Part shown: piece after piece, positions 1 to 6,616 of the stretch
Layout of the letters: each line of letters begins with the position of its first letter
Position numbering within the stretch: the first letter of the stretch is position 1
From: JBJEFI01 sp051873875
GTDB taxonomy: Bacteria > Bacillota > Bacilli > Bacillales > Bacillaceae_G
Length of the DNA: 11,165 bases
Assembly (NCBI GenBank): GCA_051873875.1
Contig: JBJEFI010000064.1
Location: 1-11,165 of the forward strand
Reading direction: 5' to 3'
The notes under the pieces: generated by a model
What the model was told of the DNA's origin: nothing
Databases searched by the model: none
Seen by the model: the letters and a program-made list of their open reading frames with translations, nothing else
Position numbers and translations under genes: made by a program

Positions 1-37
1 CTAAAGTAAGGTAACTTTGGTATTCTAGATTTCAAAC

Positions 38-70
38 AAAAAGGTTAACCAATAACTTGGTCAACCTTTT
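38..70 (-). terminator. Rho-independent terminator of the amidohydrolase gene
   Basis: Arms at 38-50 and 59-70 pair over about 12 bp with one mismatch around an 8-base loop. Read on the minus strand, the hairpin is followed by a T-rich tail. It lies 20 bases beyond the stop codon of the minus-strand amidohydrolase, so it most likely ends that transcript. The A-run on one side and T-run on the other could let it work in both directions. Confidence 0.75.
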
Positions 71-89
71 AATATGAACAGAATTAAGT

Positions 90-1277
90 TTAACGATTCG
101 ATTTTAACCACATCATCGCCGTATAGGCATGTACTGCTGCACCCGTTGGTAATATATCTTCATTAAAGACAACCTGTGGATGATGCATTGGGAATCCGTA
201 GTGTGGGTCTTCTTCTTTTGTACCGGCTCCAATCATAAAATACGCACTTGGTACTTCATAGCCATATGATGCAAAATCTTCAGAGCCCATGCCACCACCT
301 TGGTAAGAAATGATAGATTTTTCTCCAACTATTTCTTTTGCGTAAGTTGCTAGGTTATTGGCTAAATCCGTATCATTCTTTAATGGTGGTACAGAAGCTA
401 ATGTCTCAATCATTGCTTCTCCTCTAAACATTTTAGCAGTAGCAGGAACAATTTCCTCTAGTCTTTTGTAAATAAAATCACCAACCTCAACAGATGTAAA
501 GCGAATTGTTCCTTCTAATATAGCTTGATCAGGAATGACATTGTGTGTATTTCCTGCTTGGAACTTTCCAACCGTAATTACTGCTGATTCGGCAGCTGAA
601 ACTTCTCTTGTGATAATTGCTTGCATAGAAGAATAAATGTGTGTTGCGATATTAATGGGATCCACACCAGTTTCAGGCATAGCACCATGACATCCAACAC
701 CATTTACAGTAATTCTAAAAATCGTACAACCAGCGGTACTAGTTCCTAGACCATAAAGCATCGTATTGGAAGGTGTCCCAGAATGAACGTGTAATGCCAT
801 GGCAGCATCTACTTTAGGATTTTCTAATACGCCTGACTTTATCATTAATTTTGCGCCTTTGAATCCTTCTTCATTTGGCTGAAAAACAAGTTTTACTGTT
901 CCTTCTAGTTCATCCTCGTATTGTTTTAATAATTTTGCGGCTCCTAATAGCATGGTTGTATGAAAATCATGGCCACAAGCATGCATATTTCCGTTTGTTG
1001 CTTTAAAGGAATAATCTGTTTGTTCTTCGATAGGAAGAGCATCCATATCGGCACGTAAAAGGAATGTTTTATCTGATTTTGTTGAATCCCCCACTAAAGC
1101 AACAATTCCGCTGTTACAAATTTCTTTTGGTTCATAACCAAATTGTTTTAATTTATCCATCACAAACTTTGTTGTTTGTGGTAGATTATCCCCCACCTCA
1201 GGATTTTGATGAATTTCTCTTCGATATTTGATTAACTCATCTTTCATTGCTTTAGCACTCTCTAGATATTTATTCAT
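90..1277 (-). CDS. M20D-family metallo-amidohydrolase (N-acyl amino acid / hippurate hydrolase type)
   Basis: This 395-residue protein has the usual length and full motif set of the cytoplasmic M20D peptidases, which cleave an amide bond in N-acylated amino acids (hippurate, N-acetyl amino acids, IAA conjugates). Visible motifs are LLRADMDALPIEE (73-85), HACGHD (99-104; ligands C101 and H103), the QPNEEG block (E136 likely general base, E137 metal ligand), ALHVHSG (H163) and MHHPQVVF (H365). The dimerisation (lid) domain spans roughly 185-300 and contains GCHGAMPETGVDP. The ATG start is fixed by a near-perfect ribosome binding site (complement of 1281-1290, TAAGGAGGTA) five bases upstream. 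The gene is monocistronic as far as the window shows, ends at a hairpin terminator, and is divergent from a small membrane protein and an MFS carrier. That suggests a shared substrate, although the exact acyl group and amino acid cannot be read from sequence. An older label for such genes is aminoacylase or carboxypeptidase. Confidence 0.93.
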   Translation of the reverse strand: MNKYLESAKAMKDELIKYRREIHQNPEVGDNLPQTTKFVMDKLKQFGYEPKEICNSGIVALVGDSTKSDKTFLLRADMDALPIEEQTDYSFKATNGNMHACGHDFHTTMLLGAAKLLKQYEDELEGTVKLVFQPNEEGFKGAKLMIKSGVLENPKVDAAMALHVHSGTPSNTMLYGLGTSTAGCTIFRITVNGVGCHGAMPETGVDPINIATHIYSSMQAIITREVSAAESAVITVGKFQAGNTHNVIPDQAILEGTIRFTSVEVGDFIYKRLEEIVPATAKMFRGEAMIETLASVPPLKNDTDLANNLATYAKEIVGEKSIISYQGGGMGSEDFASYGYEVPSAYFMIGAGTKEEDPHYGFPMHHPQVVFNEDILPTGAAVHAYTAMMWLKSNR

Positions 1278-1303
1278 ATGTACCTCCTTAATAATTCACA
1301 ACA

Positions 1304-1366
1304 TGTGTAATATTAATATTTAATACTATAAATCAATTTTGTGCATATTATCAATATTTAATACGA
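1304..1366. repeat. AT-rich direct repeat in the divergent intergenic region
   Basis: The 12-mer AATATTTAATAC occurs exactly at 1315-1326 and 1353-1364. Each copy is preceded by a related segment starting TGTG (1304 and 1340). The two units are about 38 bp apart, close to 3.6 helical turns. They sit 26-90 bases upstream of the amidohydrolase start, where a promoter and operator are expected. This may be a tandem regulator site, but AT-rich DNA repeats easily, so the role is inference. Confidence 0.4.
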
Positions 1367-1402
1367 TAATTTAGTTTCTAAATGTGAGTCTAATTTATGA
1401 AA

Positions 1403-1427
1403 TGAAACAATCTGTTGCGTTGTTTCG
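1403..1427. promoter_or_regulatory. Inverted repeat in the divergent intergenic region
   Basis: TGAAACAA (1403-1410) pairs with TTGTTTCG (1420-1427) around a 9-base spacer, with one G-T pair at the base. It lies between the amidohydrolase and the divergent membrane-protein gene. It could be an operator for a dimeric regulator or a small hairpin in the leader of the plus-strand operon. No regulator family was recognised from the arms. Confidence 0.3.
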
Positions 1428-1443
1428 ATGAGTGAAATAATAA

Positions 1444-1542
1444 TGGTTTTACTTTTCAAGGGGATGTAGATTATCAGAAGAAGGAGTTTCAAAATTTTAT
1501 CTAGAAATACATAGAGGTGTAGAAAGCATTTCGAATGAGTAA
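1444..1542 (+). pseudogene. Possible 3' remnant of a decayed gene
   Basis: The frame reads 32 residues including SEEGVSKFYLEIHRG and ends in TAA (1540-1542), immediately before the ribosome binding site of the next gene. The stretch has protein-like composition, with charged and hydrophobic residues mixed. It is preceded in frame by two TAA codons (1438-1443) and has no start. A short run in another frame just upstream (GTG at 1385, ending at 1430) reads SLIYEMKQSVALFR. Together these could be pieces of one frameshifted gene that once headed the plus-strand operon. I do not recognise the family, and it may simply be an untranslated leader. Confidence 0.25.
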
Positions 1543-1554
1543 GGGGGGAGTTGA

Positions 1555-1863
1555 TTGAAAGATATTGTATTATTGATTTTAGCAATTTTATTGACTATAT
1601 CTGTAATTTGGAATAATCGAGCAAAATTGCAAGGACTTTCTAAGTTTCAGTTAGTGATGGTAGCAATGATATATGTATTAACAGTGGCGGTTGTATTTGT
1701 TTCTGTGTATTACGGAGTTAATTGGCTGGCAGGGTATATAAGTAACGGGATAATTAGTTATATAGTTAAGTTTATTAGTGTAGGAATAATACTTGTTCTC
1801 TGTGCAATTACCATGAATAAATTGATAGAAAAAGTAACAAAGAGAGACTTTACTTCGATGTAA
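1555..1863 (+). CDS. Small three-TM membrane protein of unknown function
   Basis: I do not recognise this 102-residue protein. Three hydrophobic segments are visible, at about 3-20, 32-54 and 66-88. The first link is basic (NNRAKLQGLSK) and the C-terminal tail is charged (KLIEKVTKRDF), so an integral membrane protein is expected. The start is TTG at 1555, supported by AAGGGGGGAG (1541-1550) four bases before it; there is no in-frame ATG until residue 35. The gene lies 72 bases ahead of the MFS carrier on the same strand and no T-run terminator separates them, so co-transcription is likely. An accessory role to the carrier is possible but rests only on position. Confidence 0.75.
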   Translation: MKDIVLLILAILLTISVIWNNRAKLQGLSKFQLVMVAMIYVLTVAVVFVSVYYGVNWLAGYISNGIISYIVKFISVGIILVLCAITMNKLIEKVTKRDFTSM

Positions 1864-1886
1864 AAGAAATGTATTCTAAATAAAAT

Positions 1887-1905
1887 ATACAGAATATTCT
1901 TGTAT
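1887..1905. promoter_or_regulatory. Palindrome between the membrane protein and MFS genes
   Basis: AGAATATTCT (1891-1900) is a perfect 10-bp palindrome. It is extended by ATAC (1887-1890) and GTAT (1902-1905) with one bulged T, giving a 14-bp imperfect dyad. It is 31 bases before the MFS start. It could be an operator or a weak intercistronic RNA hairpin that tunes expression of the carrier. No T-run follows, so it is not a terminator. Confidence 0.35.
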
Positions 1906-1935
1906 TGATATTTCCTAAGAAATGTAGGTGGGGGT

Positions 1936-3204
1936 TTGAAACGAATACATTATAGTTGGTTTATTTTAGCTATTACATTTTGTTCGATTATTGTAGCTGG
2001 AATTGTAAGGTCATCATCTGGGGTATTTATCGAGCCATTTGAACAAGAATTTGGCTGGGATCGCCCTGTTATTTCATTGGCGTTTGCGATTGGCCTATTT
2101 TTATATGGATTTTCAGGGCCGTTTATGGCAGCATTAATCGAAGTACTTGGACTAAAGAAAATGATGATTGTTTCTATGACAACGTTACTGGCTGGGATTA
2201 CACTAACCTTCGTTATGAATCAATCGTGGCAGCTGATTATCATTTGGGGGATTATTATTGGTTTAGGCTCGAGTTTATTTTTAACTGTCTTAAGCCCGTA
2301 TATAGCGAATCGTTGGTTTGAGAAAAGAAGAGGGCTTGCCGTTGGAATATTAACAGCAAGTACAGCAACTGGACAGCTTATTTTATTACCTGTAATTGCA
2401 ATTATTATAAATACGTATTCTTGGAAAGTTGCCATTGGCTTAATACTTGTTCTTTGTACAATGATGCTTTTCGTACTTATTTTATTTATGAAGGAGACAC
2501 CCAAAGATGTTGGCGTTGTCCCATATGGTGTAGAGGGTGAATGGGAAGAAAAGAAAGAGCTGAAAAAGAAGAATCCGATAGTGATTGCTTTTCAATGTTT
2601 AGGAGAAGCAGTGAGGGTAAAAGCATTTTGGTTATTAGCTGGCAGTTTTTTTATATGTGGACTTTCAACAAGTGGATTAATTGGCACTCACTTTGTTTCT
2701 TATTGTATTAGTTTCGGTATTCCTTTAATAACAGCAGCTTCGTTGCTTTCCTTCATGGGTGTTTTTGATTTAATTGGAACAACAGTATCTGGCTGGTTAT
2801 CAGATCGTTTTGATAATCGATGGTTGTTATTTTGGTACTATAGCTTAAGAGGGGCTTCCCTTTTATTGCTAACTTATGCGTTAACGACAGGATCAACCAC
2901 GTTACTTGTTATTTTCGCTATCTTTTATGGTTTAGATTGGATTGCGACAGTGCCACCAACAATAAATATTTCAAGACAAGTTTTCGGTGTAGAAAAAAGT
3001 GGAATTGTGTATGGTTGGATTTTTGCAGCTCATCAAGTAGGGGCAGCAGTAGCGGCTTTTGGTGGAGGTATTATTTATACATTTTTTGATACATATACAT
3101 GGGCCTTCTTTTTAGCAGGTTTGTTTTGCTTACTAGCAAGTTTGTTCGTTATGATTATTAAAAAACAAAATGTAGGAATGAAAGAAGATGTAATGGATGT
3201 ATAA
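1936..3204 (+). CDS. MFS transporter, OFA/monocarboxylate-like
   Basis: This 422-residue protein has about 12 hydrophobic segments in two halves joined by a charged central loop (about 186-213, rich in E and K), the major facilitator layout. NRWFEKRRGLAVG (125-137), between TM4 and TM5, is typical of the oxalate/formate antiporter and monocarboxylate-porter-like branch. GWLSDRFDNR (286-295) is the C-half version of the MFS loop motif. It should import or exchange a small organic anion across the cytoplasmic membrane; the substrate cannot be assigned. The TTG start at 1936 is supported by TAGGTGGGGG just upstream, and the first in-frame ATG falls at residue 64, inside a membrane segment. It follows the small membrane protein and is divergent from the amidohydrolase, whose substrate it might bring in. 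Confidence 0.9.
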   Translation: MKRIHYSWFILAITFCSIIVAGIVRSSSGVFIEPFEQEFGWDRPVISLAFAIGLFLYGFSGPFMAALIEVLGLKKMMIVSMTTLLAGITLTFVMNQSWQLIIIWGIIIGLGSSLFLTVLSPYIANRWFEKRRGLAVGILTASTATGQLILLPVIAIIINTYSWKVAIGLILVLCTMMLFVLILFMKETPKDVGVVPYGVEGEWEEKKELKKKNPIVIAFQCLGEAVRVKAFWLLAGSFFICGLSTSGLIGTHFVSYCISFGIPLITAASLLSFMGVFDLIGTTVSGWLSDRFDNRWLLFWYYSLRGASLLLLTYALTTGSTTLLVIFAIFYGLDWIATVPPTINISRQVFGVEKSGIVYGWIFAAHQVGAAVAAFGGGIIYTFFDTYTWAFFLAGLFCLLASLFVMIIKKQNVGMKEDVMDV

Positions 3205-3237
3205 AAAAACGCCCATCTCAACGAAGTAGTTAGGATG
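3203..3237 (-). terminator. Terminator reading on the minus strand
   Basis: CATCTCAAC (3214-3222) pairs with GTTAGGATG (3229-3237) around a 6-base loop, with one mismatch and one G-T pair. Read on the minus strand, the hairpin is followed four bases later by seven T (A-run at 3203-3209). On the plus strand there is no good T-run. It sits 10 bases after the stop of the minus-strand gapped gene, and its A-run overlaps the MFS stop codon. Confidence 0.6.
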
Positions 3238-3247
3238 AAGCAACTTA

Positions 3248-3505
3248 TTATTTTTGATTTGCAAGTCTGTTTAAATTGTTTCTTCTATCTTTTGAAATAA
3301 TACTATATTCNNNNNNNNNNNNNNNNNNNNNNNNNNNNNNNNNNNNNNNNNNNNNNNNNNNNNNNNNNNNNNNNNNNNNNNNNNNNNNNNNNNNNNNNNN
3401 NNNNNNNNNNGCTTGTTCTTTTGTTATTTTAATCTTTTTCAAGTTTATTCTTACTGTGAAAACACATAAAAAAATTAAAGTACCATATACAATAATATCA
3501 AGCAC
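3248..3505 (-). CDS. Small membrane protein, interrupted by an assembly gap
   Basis: The start is GTG at 3505, seven bases after a strong AAGGAGA ribosome binding site. The first 31 residues form a transmembrane segment (about 2-19, IIVYGTLIFLCVFTV) followed by a basic stretch (LKKIKITK). The sequence then runs into 100 N. Beyond the gap the frame resumes with EYSIISKDRRNN and ends in TAA, 10 bases before a terminator on the same strand. Initiation signal, hydrophobic N-terminus and terminator together argue for a real gene. Because 100 N is a conventional filler for a gap of unknown size, the length and the join of the two ends are not established, and they could be two genes. I do not recognise the family. 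Confidence 0.6.
   Translation of the reverse strand: MLDIIVYGTLIFLCVFTVRINLKKIKITKEQXXXXXXXXXXXXXXXXXXXXXXXXXXXXXXXXXXEYSIISKDRRNNLNRLANQK
3311..3410. other. Assembly gap of exactly 100 N
   Basis: All 100 positions are N. A round 100 is commonly used for scaffold joins of unknown length, so distances and reading frames across it should not be trusted. It falls inside the small minus-strand membrane-protein gene. Confidence 0.95.
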
Positions 3506-3559
3506 TCAATATCTCCTTCTGCCTCTAATACGATTAAATCAATCATAATTTTCCATTTA

Positions 3560-3569
3560 ATTATATAAT
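3560..3569. promoter_or_regulatory. Overlapping divergent -10 elements
   Basis: The palindromic core gives TATAAT on the plus strand (3564-3569) and TATAAT on the minus strand (complement of 3560-3565). They point towards the PAP2 gene and the gapped membrane-protein gene respectively. I found no good -35 hexamer at 16-18 bases for either, so the promoters are only partly supported. Confidence 0.35.
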
Positions 3570-3584
3570 AGTGTATTATTATGA

Positions 3585-3603
3585 AATAATGATAATTGTT
3601 ATG
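3585..3603. promoter_or_regulatory. Fur-box-like sequence
   Basis: AATAATGATAATTGTTATG matches the classical 19-bp Fur box (GATAATGATAATCATTATC) at 15 positions and contains one perfect TGATAAT half-site. It lies between the divergent -10 elements and the PAP2 gene, where binding could repress either promoter. Fur boxes are AT-rich, so chance matches occur in DNA of this composition, and nothing nearby is an obvious iron gene. Confidence 0.3.
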
Positions 3604-3661
3604 GTTTGGAGACAACAAATAAGTATCAAGAAATAAAAAATCTAATTTGGAGATAGATAAA

Positions 3662-4195
3662 ATGGATTCAATTCAAAAACTTGATAATACGATAATTGAT
3701 TTTGTGCATAAGAAGGTTCCTAAAAGTAAGGTGTTTGATAAAGTCTCAATCATCATTAATAAAATTGGATATGGTGGGGTAATGTGGGTCATTGTAGCCC
3801 TCACTTTGATTTTATTTACGCCATATAAACAATATGGATTTATGATTATATTAGCGGATTTTTTGTATTTCATTTTATGCAATCAATTCATTAAACCGAA
3901 GTATTCAAGACAACGACCATTTCAGCAAAATAATGCGATTGAAATCATCATAAAGGAGCCGAATAGTTCTTCCTTTCCGTCAGGTCATGCGACAATTGCT
4001 TTTTCTTGTACGACCATCTTATTTTTTATGAACCCGTTAGTTGGGATGATTGCATTAGTGCTATCTGTTGTAATTGCCTGTTCGAGACTTTACTTATTAG
4101 TTCATTATCCATCTGATGTGACGGCTGGGATACTGATTGGCATTATGTTAGGGCTTGTATCTTATTTAGTAGTAAGTGCATTGTATATGTTGTAA
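3662..4195 (+). CDS. PAP2-family membrane phosphatase
   Basis: This 177-residue integral membrane protein carries the complete PAP2 (type 2 phosphatidic acid phosphatase) signature. Motif 1 is K-x6-RP (K78, R85, P86), motif 2 is PSGH (106-109), and motif 3 is SR-x5-H-x3-D (S141, R142, H148, D152). All catalytic residues are present and the active site should face outward. Such enzymes remove phosphate from lipid substrates such as undecaprenyl diphosphate (cell-wall lipid carrier recycling), phosphatidylglycerol phosphate or phosphatidate; which applies cannot be told here. I chose ATG at 3662 because TTGGAG (3647-3652) provides a ribosome binding site nine bases upstream. The in-frame TTG at 3647 would add five residues but has no ribosome binding site. 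The gene ends in its own terminator and appears monocistronic. Confidence 0.9.
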   Translation: MDSIQKLDNTIIDFVHKKVPKSKVFDKVSIIINKIGYGGVMWVIVALTLILFTPYKQYGFMIILADFLYFILCNQFIKPKYSRQRPFQQNNAIEIIIKEPNSSSFPSGHATIAFSCTTILFFMNPLVGMIALVLSVVIACSRLYLLVHYPSDVTAGILIGIMLGLVSYLVVSALYML

Positions 4196-4237
4196 AAAGA
4201 AAAGCCTGAATTTACGGAAGGCTGAAAAATAAAGTAG

Positions 4238-4269
4238 GACACTGTTTTCAAAGAATGGTGTCTTTTTTT
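4238..4269 (+). terminator. Terminator of the PAP2 gene
   Basis: GACACTGTT (4238-4246) pairs with AATGGTGTC (4254-4262) with two G-T pairs around a 7-base loop, followed by a run of seven T. A second weaker hairpin (AGCCT at 4203-4207 with AGGCT at 4219-4223) precedes it, directly after the stop codon. Confidence 0.8.
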
Positions 4270-4291
4270 ATTTTAAGTTGAAAAGTAAAAG

Positions 4292-4560
4292 ATGATTAAT
4301 TTAATATTTGAGAATGATTATATAAATTTAGTAATATTAAAGATTTAATACAGACAATCATTAAATATAGAAATATATCTCTTTTTACTTTTATGATTGT
4401 TTCCTTAATAGCGAGTACACTTTTATTTAAATTATTATTTCCTTTTACTGGAGGTTCTTTTACTCTCTCTGAATTTTTTATAAATACTTTAATTGTTTTA
4501 GTTACTGGATCAATTGTTCTATTAGTTAGCTTGGAGGAGAAATATATAGGTGAAAAATAA
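4292..4560 (+). pseudogene. Frameshifted small membrane-protein gene
   Basis: Two overlapping plus-strand frames look like one broken protein. From ATG at 4292 the first reads MINLIFENDYINLVILK and soon stops at 4346-4348. From about 4342 the adjacent frame reads DLIQTIIKYRNISLF and continues for 72 residues to TAA at 4558-4560. It has two hydrophobic segments (about residues 13-33 and 45-62 of that part) and a charged tail ending EEKYIGEK. Removing one base near 4340 would join them into about 89 residues. No good ribosome binding site precedes the ATG at 4292 or the internal in-frame ATG at 4393. I do not recognise the family. A sequencing error or a short functional 55-residue product from 4393 are alternatives. 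Confidence 0.4.
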
Positions 4561-4741
4561 CTCTTTAGTTGAGACTAAATTGTAGGAAGGAACAGGACAT
4601 GTCAAGATAGGTAGGAACGTTTAAATTCTAAAGGGTTTGCTTTGAGAAAAGGCTTTTAATTATTGTCGTTTAGTGATAACTTTTAATTCCCTCTCGTTTT
4701 AATCCCTATTCTTTTCCCATCTTTCTTCCTCCTATAAAATG
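4561..4741. other. Intergenic stretch without recognised genes
   Basis: No frame of useful length or good initiation context is visible on either strand. A small hairpin (TTTAGT at 4564-4569 with ACTAAA at 4574-4579) follows the decayed gene but lacks a T-run. On the minus strand, AGGAGG before an ATG near 4719 leads only to a four-codon frame. Confidence 0.5.
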
Positions 4742-4778
4742 AAAACAATCACTTTCAAAAATAAAAGTGATTGTTTTT
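4742..4778. terminator. Bidirectional terminator after the aldehyde dehydrogenase gene
   Basis: A perfect 14-bp stem (4742-4755 with 4764-4777) surrounds an 8-base loop. On the plus strand it ends in a run of five T. On the minus strand the tail is GTTTTCATTTT, adequate for termination. It lies about 55 bases beyond the stop of the minus-strand aldehyde dehydrogenase and also shields that gene from plus-strand read-through. Confidence 0.85.
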
Positions 4779-4833
4779 ATCCATCTATTTTATTTATGGA
4801 TTTATTAGATGTACTTATTCCATCTATTATTAA

Positions 4834-6318
4834 TTAGTACATTCCATCTGAATCTTCTTTCGTACTAATGAAGATGTTTTTCGTTTGTGTGTATGCATCT
4901 AATATTGATTTATAAGTTTCACGACCGATACCTGATTTTTTATATCCGCCAAATGGAGCACCTGCAGAGAAGTTTGTATATTGATTTACCCACATGCGAC
5001 CAGTTTCAATACTACGTGCTACACGTAAAGCTGTGTTTAAATTGCTAGTCCAGACACCGCCACCAAGACCATATTCAGAATCGTTCGCCATGGCGATTAC
5101 TTCTTCTTCTGTTTCAAACTTGATTACTGTTGCAACTGGTCCAAAAATTTCTTCTTGTGCGATGCGCATATCGTTTGTACCTGCTAAAATCGTTGGTGCC
5201 ATGAATACACCGTTCTCAAGACCTTTTTCTTGTAATTGGTAACCACCTGTTACAAGTGATGCCCCTTCTTCTAGACCGATTTTCACATATGCTAAAATCT
5301 TATCTAATTGTCGTTGGTTAATTTGTGCCCCCATCTGTGTACCGTCTTCCCATGGTAAGCCAACTTTTATCCCTTCAAATTTCTCTTTTAATGCTGCTAA
5401 AAATTCATCATAAATACCGGATTGTACGAAAATACGAGAACCTGCAGAACATACTTGCCCTTGGTTGAATAAAATACCATTTGCTGCTCCTTCAACCGCA
5501 CGTTCCCAGTTTGCATCGTTGAAGAAGATGTTTGCTGATTTCCCACCAAGCTCTAATGTAGCAGGGATTAAACGATCAGCAGCAGCTTTGGCAACTAAGT
5601 AACCAACTTCAGTTGATCCTGTGAATGCTAATTTTGCAAAGCCCTCATGATGTAGCATGTAGTCACCAGAGTATGATCCACGACCAGTTACAACGTTTAT
5701 AACACCTGCAGGTAAAACTTGGTCTAAAAGTTTTGCCAGTTCTAAAATGCTCAGTGATGTGGATGATGATGGTGAGATAACAACTGTGTTACCTGCTGCG
5801 ATAGCTGGTGCAATTTTCCACGCTGCCATAAGTAGTGGGAAGTTCCAAGGGATAATTTGACCAACAACACCAATTGGTTCTTTCAGTGTTAACGTTAAGT
5901 TATTTTCGTCTAATTGTTGAGCAGTACCTTCTTCAGATCGGATAACACCTGCGAAGTAACGAAAGTGATCTGCACTAAGTGGCACATCCGCGTTCATTGT
6001 TTCACGTAAAGGTTTCCCATTATCTAATGTTTCAACCATTGCTAAATGCTCCCGATTTTCATCGATTAAGTCTGCGATTTGAAGAAGTAATTTGCTACGT
6101 TCTTCAATACTCACGTGTTTCCACGTTTTAAATGCATTTTGAGCAGCTTCAACGGCTGCGTCCACATCTGCATAACTTGCGTCGATGAAAGTTGCTAGTT
6201 TTTCGCCATTACTCGGATTGTATGCGACAATTGTGTTTCCTTCAGAACCTTCAGTCCATTCCCCATTAATATATAATTTGTACTGTGAATCTAGTAGATT
6301 CGCTATATCCATATTCAT
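4834..6318 (-). CDS. aldA: NAD(P)-dependent aldehyde dehydrogenase, AldA type
   Basis: This 494-residue cytoplasmic enzyme of the ALDH superfamily oxidises an aldehyde to the acid with NAD(P)+. The catalytic set is complete: PWNF (157-160, N159), FTGSTEVG (232-239), LELGGK with general base E256, FNQGQVCSAG with nucleophile C290, and EEIFGPV with E390. The C-terminal block GGYKKSGIGRETYK is also present. Segments such as VISPSSSTSLS, the GRETYK block and the short aromatic C-terminus (MY) resemble Staphylococcus aureus AldA as I remember it, so the symbol is by similarity. The usual cofactor-binding Lys and Glu of the VLKPAE motif are replaced by Ser (S182 and S185/S186). The ATG start has AAGGGGTGG upstream and a SigA promoter about 55 bases before it. 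The gene is monocistronic. The natural aldehyde is unknown; acetaldehyde or other short aldehydes are plausible. Confidence 0.92.
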   Translation of the reverse strand: MNMDIANLLDSQYKLYINGEWTEGSEGNTIVAYNPSNGEKLATFIDASYADVDAAVEAAQNAFKTWKHVSIEERSKLLLQIADLIDENREHLAMVETLDNGKPLRETMNADVPLSADHFRYFAGVIRSEEGTAQQLDENNLTLTLKEPIGVVGQIIPWNFPLLMAAWKIAPAIAAGNTVVISPSSSTSLSILELAKLLDQVLPAGVINVVTGRGSYSGDYMLHHEGFAKLAFTGSTEVGYLVAKAAADRLIPATLELGGKSANIFFNDANWERAVEGAANGILFNQGQVCSAGSRIFVQSGIYDEFLAALKEKFEGIKVGLPWEDGTQMGAQINQRQLDKILAYVKIGLEEGASLVTGGYQLQEKGLENGVFMAPTILAGTNDMRIAQEEIFGPVATVIKFETEEEVIAMANDSEYGLGGGVWTSNLNTALRVARSIETGRMWVNQYTNFSAGAPFGGYKKSGIGRETYKSILDAYTQTKNIFISTKEDSDGMY

Positions 6319-6373
6319 AATATTGCCACCCCTTAAATTTATTTTAGTAAAGTTTTATTTAACTAGTAACTTT

Positions 6374-6402
6374 AGTATAGACCTTGTAAAATTTAACTTC
6401 AA
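6374..6402 (-). promoter_or_regulatory. SigA promoter of the aldehyde dehydrogenase gene
   Basis: Read on the minus strand, TTGAAG (complement of 6397-6402) is separated by exactly 17 bases from TATACT (complement of 6374-6379). This matches the vegetative consensus TTGACA-17-TATAAT at 4/6 and 5/6 positions. It lies about 55 bases upstream of the start codon. Short related segments (AAGTT/AACTT and repeated ACTAAA) follow the -10 in the leader and could be operator material. Confidence 0.75.
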
Positions 6403-6420
6403 TAAAAACGCTTAATAATT

Positions 6421-6575
6421 ATCAGATATTTCAGAATAATGTTTAAGGGTAAAATGATTGGCAGCTTATTAACAATAACTGATAATATACAGTAAACGAG
6501 TAATGTTCAATAATGTAACTGAACCAAATACCTGAAGGTGAGTTGTATAAACATTATTTATGTAATTTTAAAAAA
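6421..6575. other. Intergenic stretch without recognised genes
   Basis: I see no start with a ribosome binding site, no terminator and no strong repeat here on either strand. It separates the aldehyde dehydrogenase promoter from the promoter of the decayed secreted-protein gene. Confidence 0.5.
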
Positions 6576-6603
6576 TTGTGATATATTACAAATTCTGTAT
6601 AAG
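6576..6603 (+). promoter_or_regulatory. SigA-like promoter with an operator-like palindrome
   Basis: TTGTGA (6576-6581) and TATAAG (6598-6603) are 16 bases apart and point to the signal-peptide remnant 14 bases downstream. The -35 is part of TTGTGATATATTACAA (6576-6591), which is symmetric except for one base pair and is a candidate operator. It resembles neither a full Fnr/Crp site nor a full Rex site, because the spacing is two bases too short for both. Confidence 0.45.
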
Positions 6604-6616
6604 TAGAGGGGGAACT

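Noticed and set aside
1358..1585. 75-codon minus-strand frame in the divergent intergenic region
   Set aside because: TTG start without ribosome binding site, overlaps the start of the plus-strand membrane-protein gene and covers the likely promoters.
2220..2504. Minus-strand frame inside the MFS gene
   Set aside because: Antisense to a clear transporter gene; no initiation signal.
3276..3548. Plus-strand frame across the N gap
   Set aside because: Antisense to the gapped gene that has a strong ribosome binding site and terminator; no ribosome binding site of its own.
6185..6415. Plus-strand frame over the aldehyde dehydrogenase start and promoter
   Set aside because: Shadow of the real gene and promoter on the other strand.
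6400..6420. Possible CcpA (cre) site upstream of the aldehyde dehydrogenase promoter
   Set aside because: Several conserved positions of the cre consensus are missing around the central CG.
6576..6591. Rex or Fnr/Crp operator
   Set aside because: The half-sites are too close together for either consensus; kept only as an unnamed palindrome.
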